A stretch of 19,727 bases of DNA from Aphelenchoides besseyi (lineage: Eukaryota; Nematoda; Chromadorea; Rhabditida; Aphelenchoididae): NCBI GenBank assembly GCA_024699855.1, contig JAMPIQ010000028.1, forward strand, positions 1-19,727. Direction: 5' to 3'. How positions within the stretch are numbered: the stretch's first letter is position 1; each line of letters starts with the position of its first letter. The position numbers and the translations under genes were made by a program. Shown here one piece after another: positions 19,693-19,727 of the stretch. The notes under the pieces were generated by a model, which had not been told where the DNA came from, ran no database searches, and saw only the letters and a program-made list of their open reading frames with translations.

Positions 19693-19727
19693 CTGAAATC
19701 AGCGATCTTCGAATGGACGATGTCAAC

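Larger units (their letters stand above)
15105..19727 (+). repeat. Third copy of the HSL/AP-2-like unit (direct repeat of the left arm)
   Basis: Starting abruptly at 15105, inside HSL exon 4, the sequence follows 4850-5341 of the left arm. It then takes a 228-base foreign insert, continues through the AP-2/HSL spacer and an AP-2-like gene, and ends in a second HSL copy that runs off the window at the HSL intron 2. The order is HSL 5' fragment, AP-2-like, HSL, so this is part of a tandem array and not a plain copy of the arm. It carries more substitutions and far more indels than arm A shows against arm B. Confidence 0.88.

Noticed and set aside
1..19727. Transposon, retroviral or CRISPR explanation for the repeats
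   Set aside because: No transposase, reverse transcriptase, integrase, terminal repeats or spaced short repeats were seen; the repeated units are cellular genes with introns.

Overview
The window looks like nuclear DNA from a nematode. Its genes are split by many very short introns (about 36-50 bases) with GT donors and TTTCAG/TTTTAG acceptors, base composition is moderate, and the two recognisable gene families are animal ones. Short introns and composition would fit a clade I worm such as Trichuris, but that is inference; no species marker was found.

Two gene families fill the window: hormone-sensitive lipase (HSL/LIPE, the neutral lipase that mobilises stored acylglycerols) and AP-2 transcription factor (TFAP2/aptf). 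There are four HSL copies and four AP-2 or AP-2-like copies, and they alternate. Left to right: 1-1388, outer arm with only small unrecognised ORFs; 1389-2645, diverged AP-2-like gene (minus); 2823-5490, HSL-A (minus); 5664-7274, full AP-2 gene (minus); 7275-7748, intergenic loop; 7749-10251, HSL-B (plus); 10424-11571, AP-2-like gene B (plus); 11572-12937, outer arm; 12938-15104, single-copy DNA without a convincing gene; 15105-15655, truncated HSL-C (minus) with a foreign COX7A-like segment at 15660-15884 where its exon 1 should be; 16158-17170, AP-2-like gene D (minus); 17315-19692, HSL-D (minus), cut by the window edge.

The dominant structure is a very large imperfect palindrome. Bases 1-5341 are the reverse complement of 7749-12937, and the full AP-2 gene lies in the 2.4-kb loop. 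The inner part of the arms (HSL) matches with almost no substitutions, including in introns, while the outer part (AP-2-like gene and beyond) shows many. A third copy at 15105-19727 is a direct repeat of the left arm with a different junction order. The full AP-2 gene is itself flanked by pieces of the AP-2-like paralogue, so it appears nested inside one.

Almost every coding exon carries single-base insertions or deletions, mostly in homopolymers, that break frames. In the AP-2 gene, removing three single extra bases makes all seven exons join in phase. This suggests unpolished long-read consensus rather than decayed genes, at least there. Gene models are therefore exon maps, not clean ORFs, and assembly error must be considered for the palindrome too.
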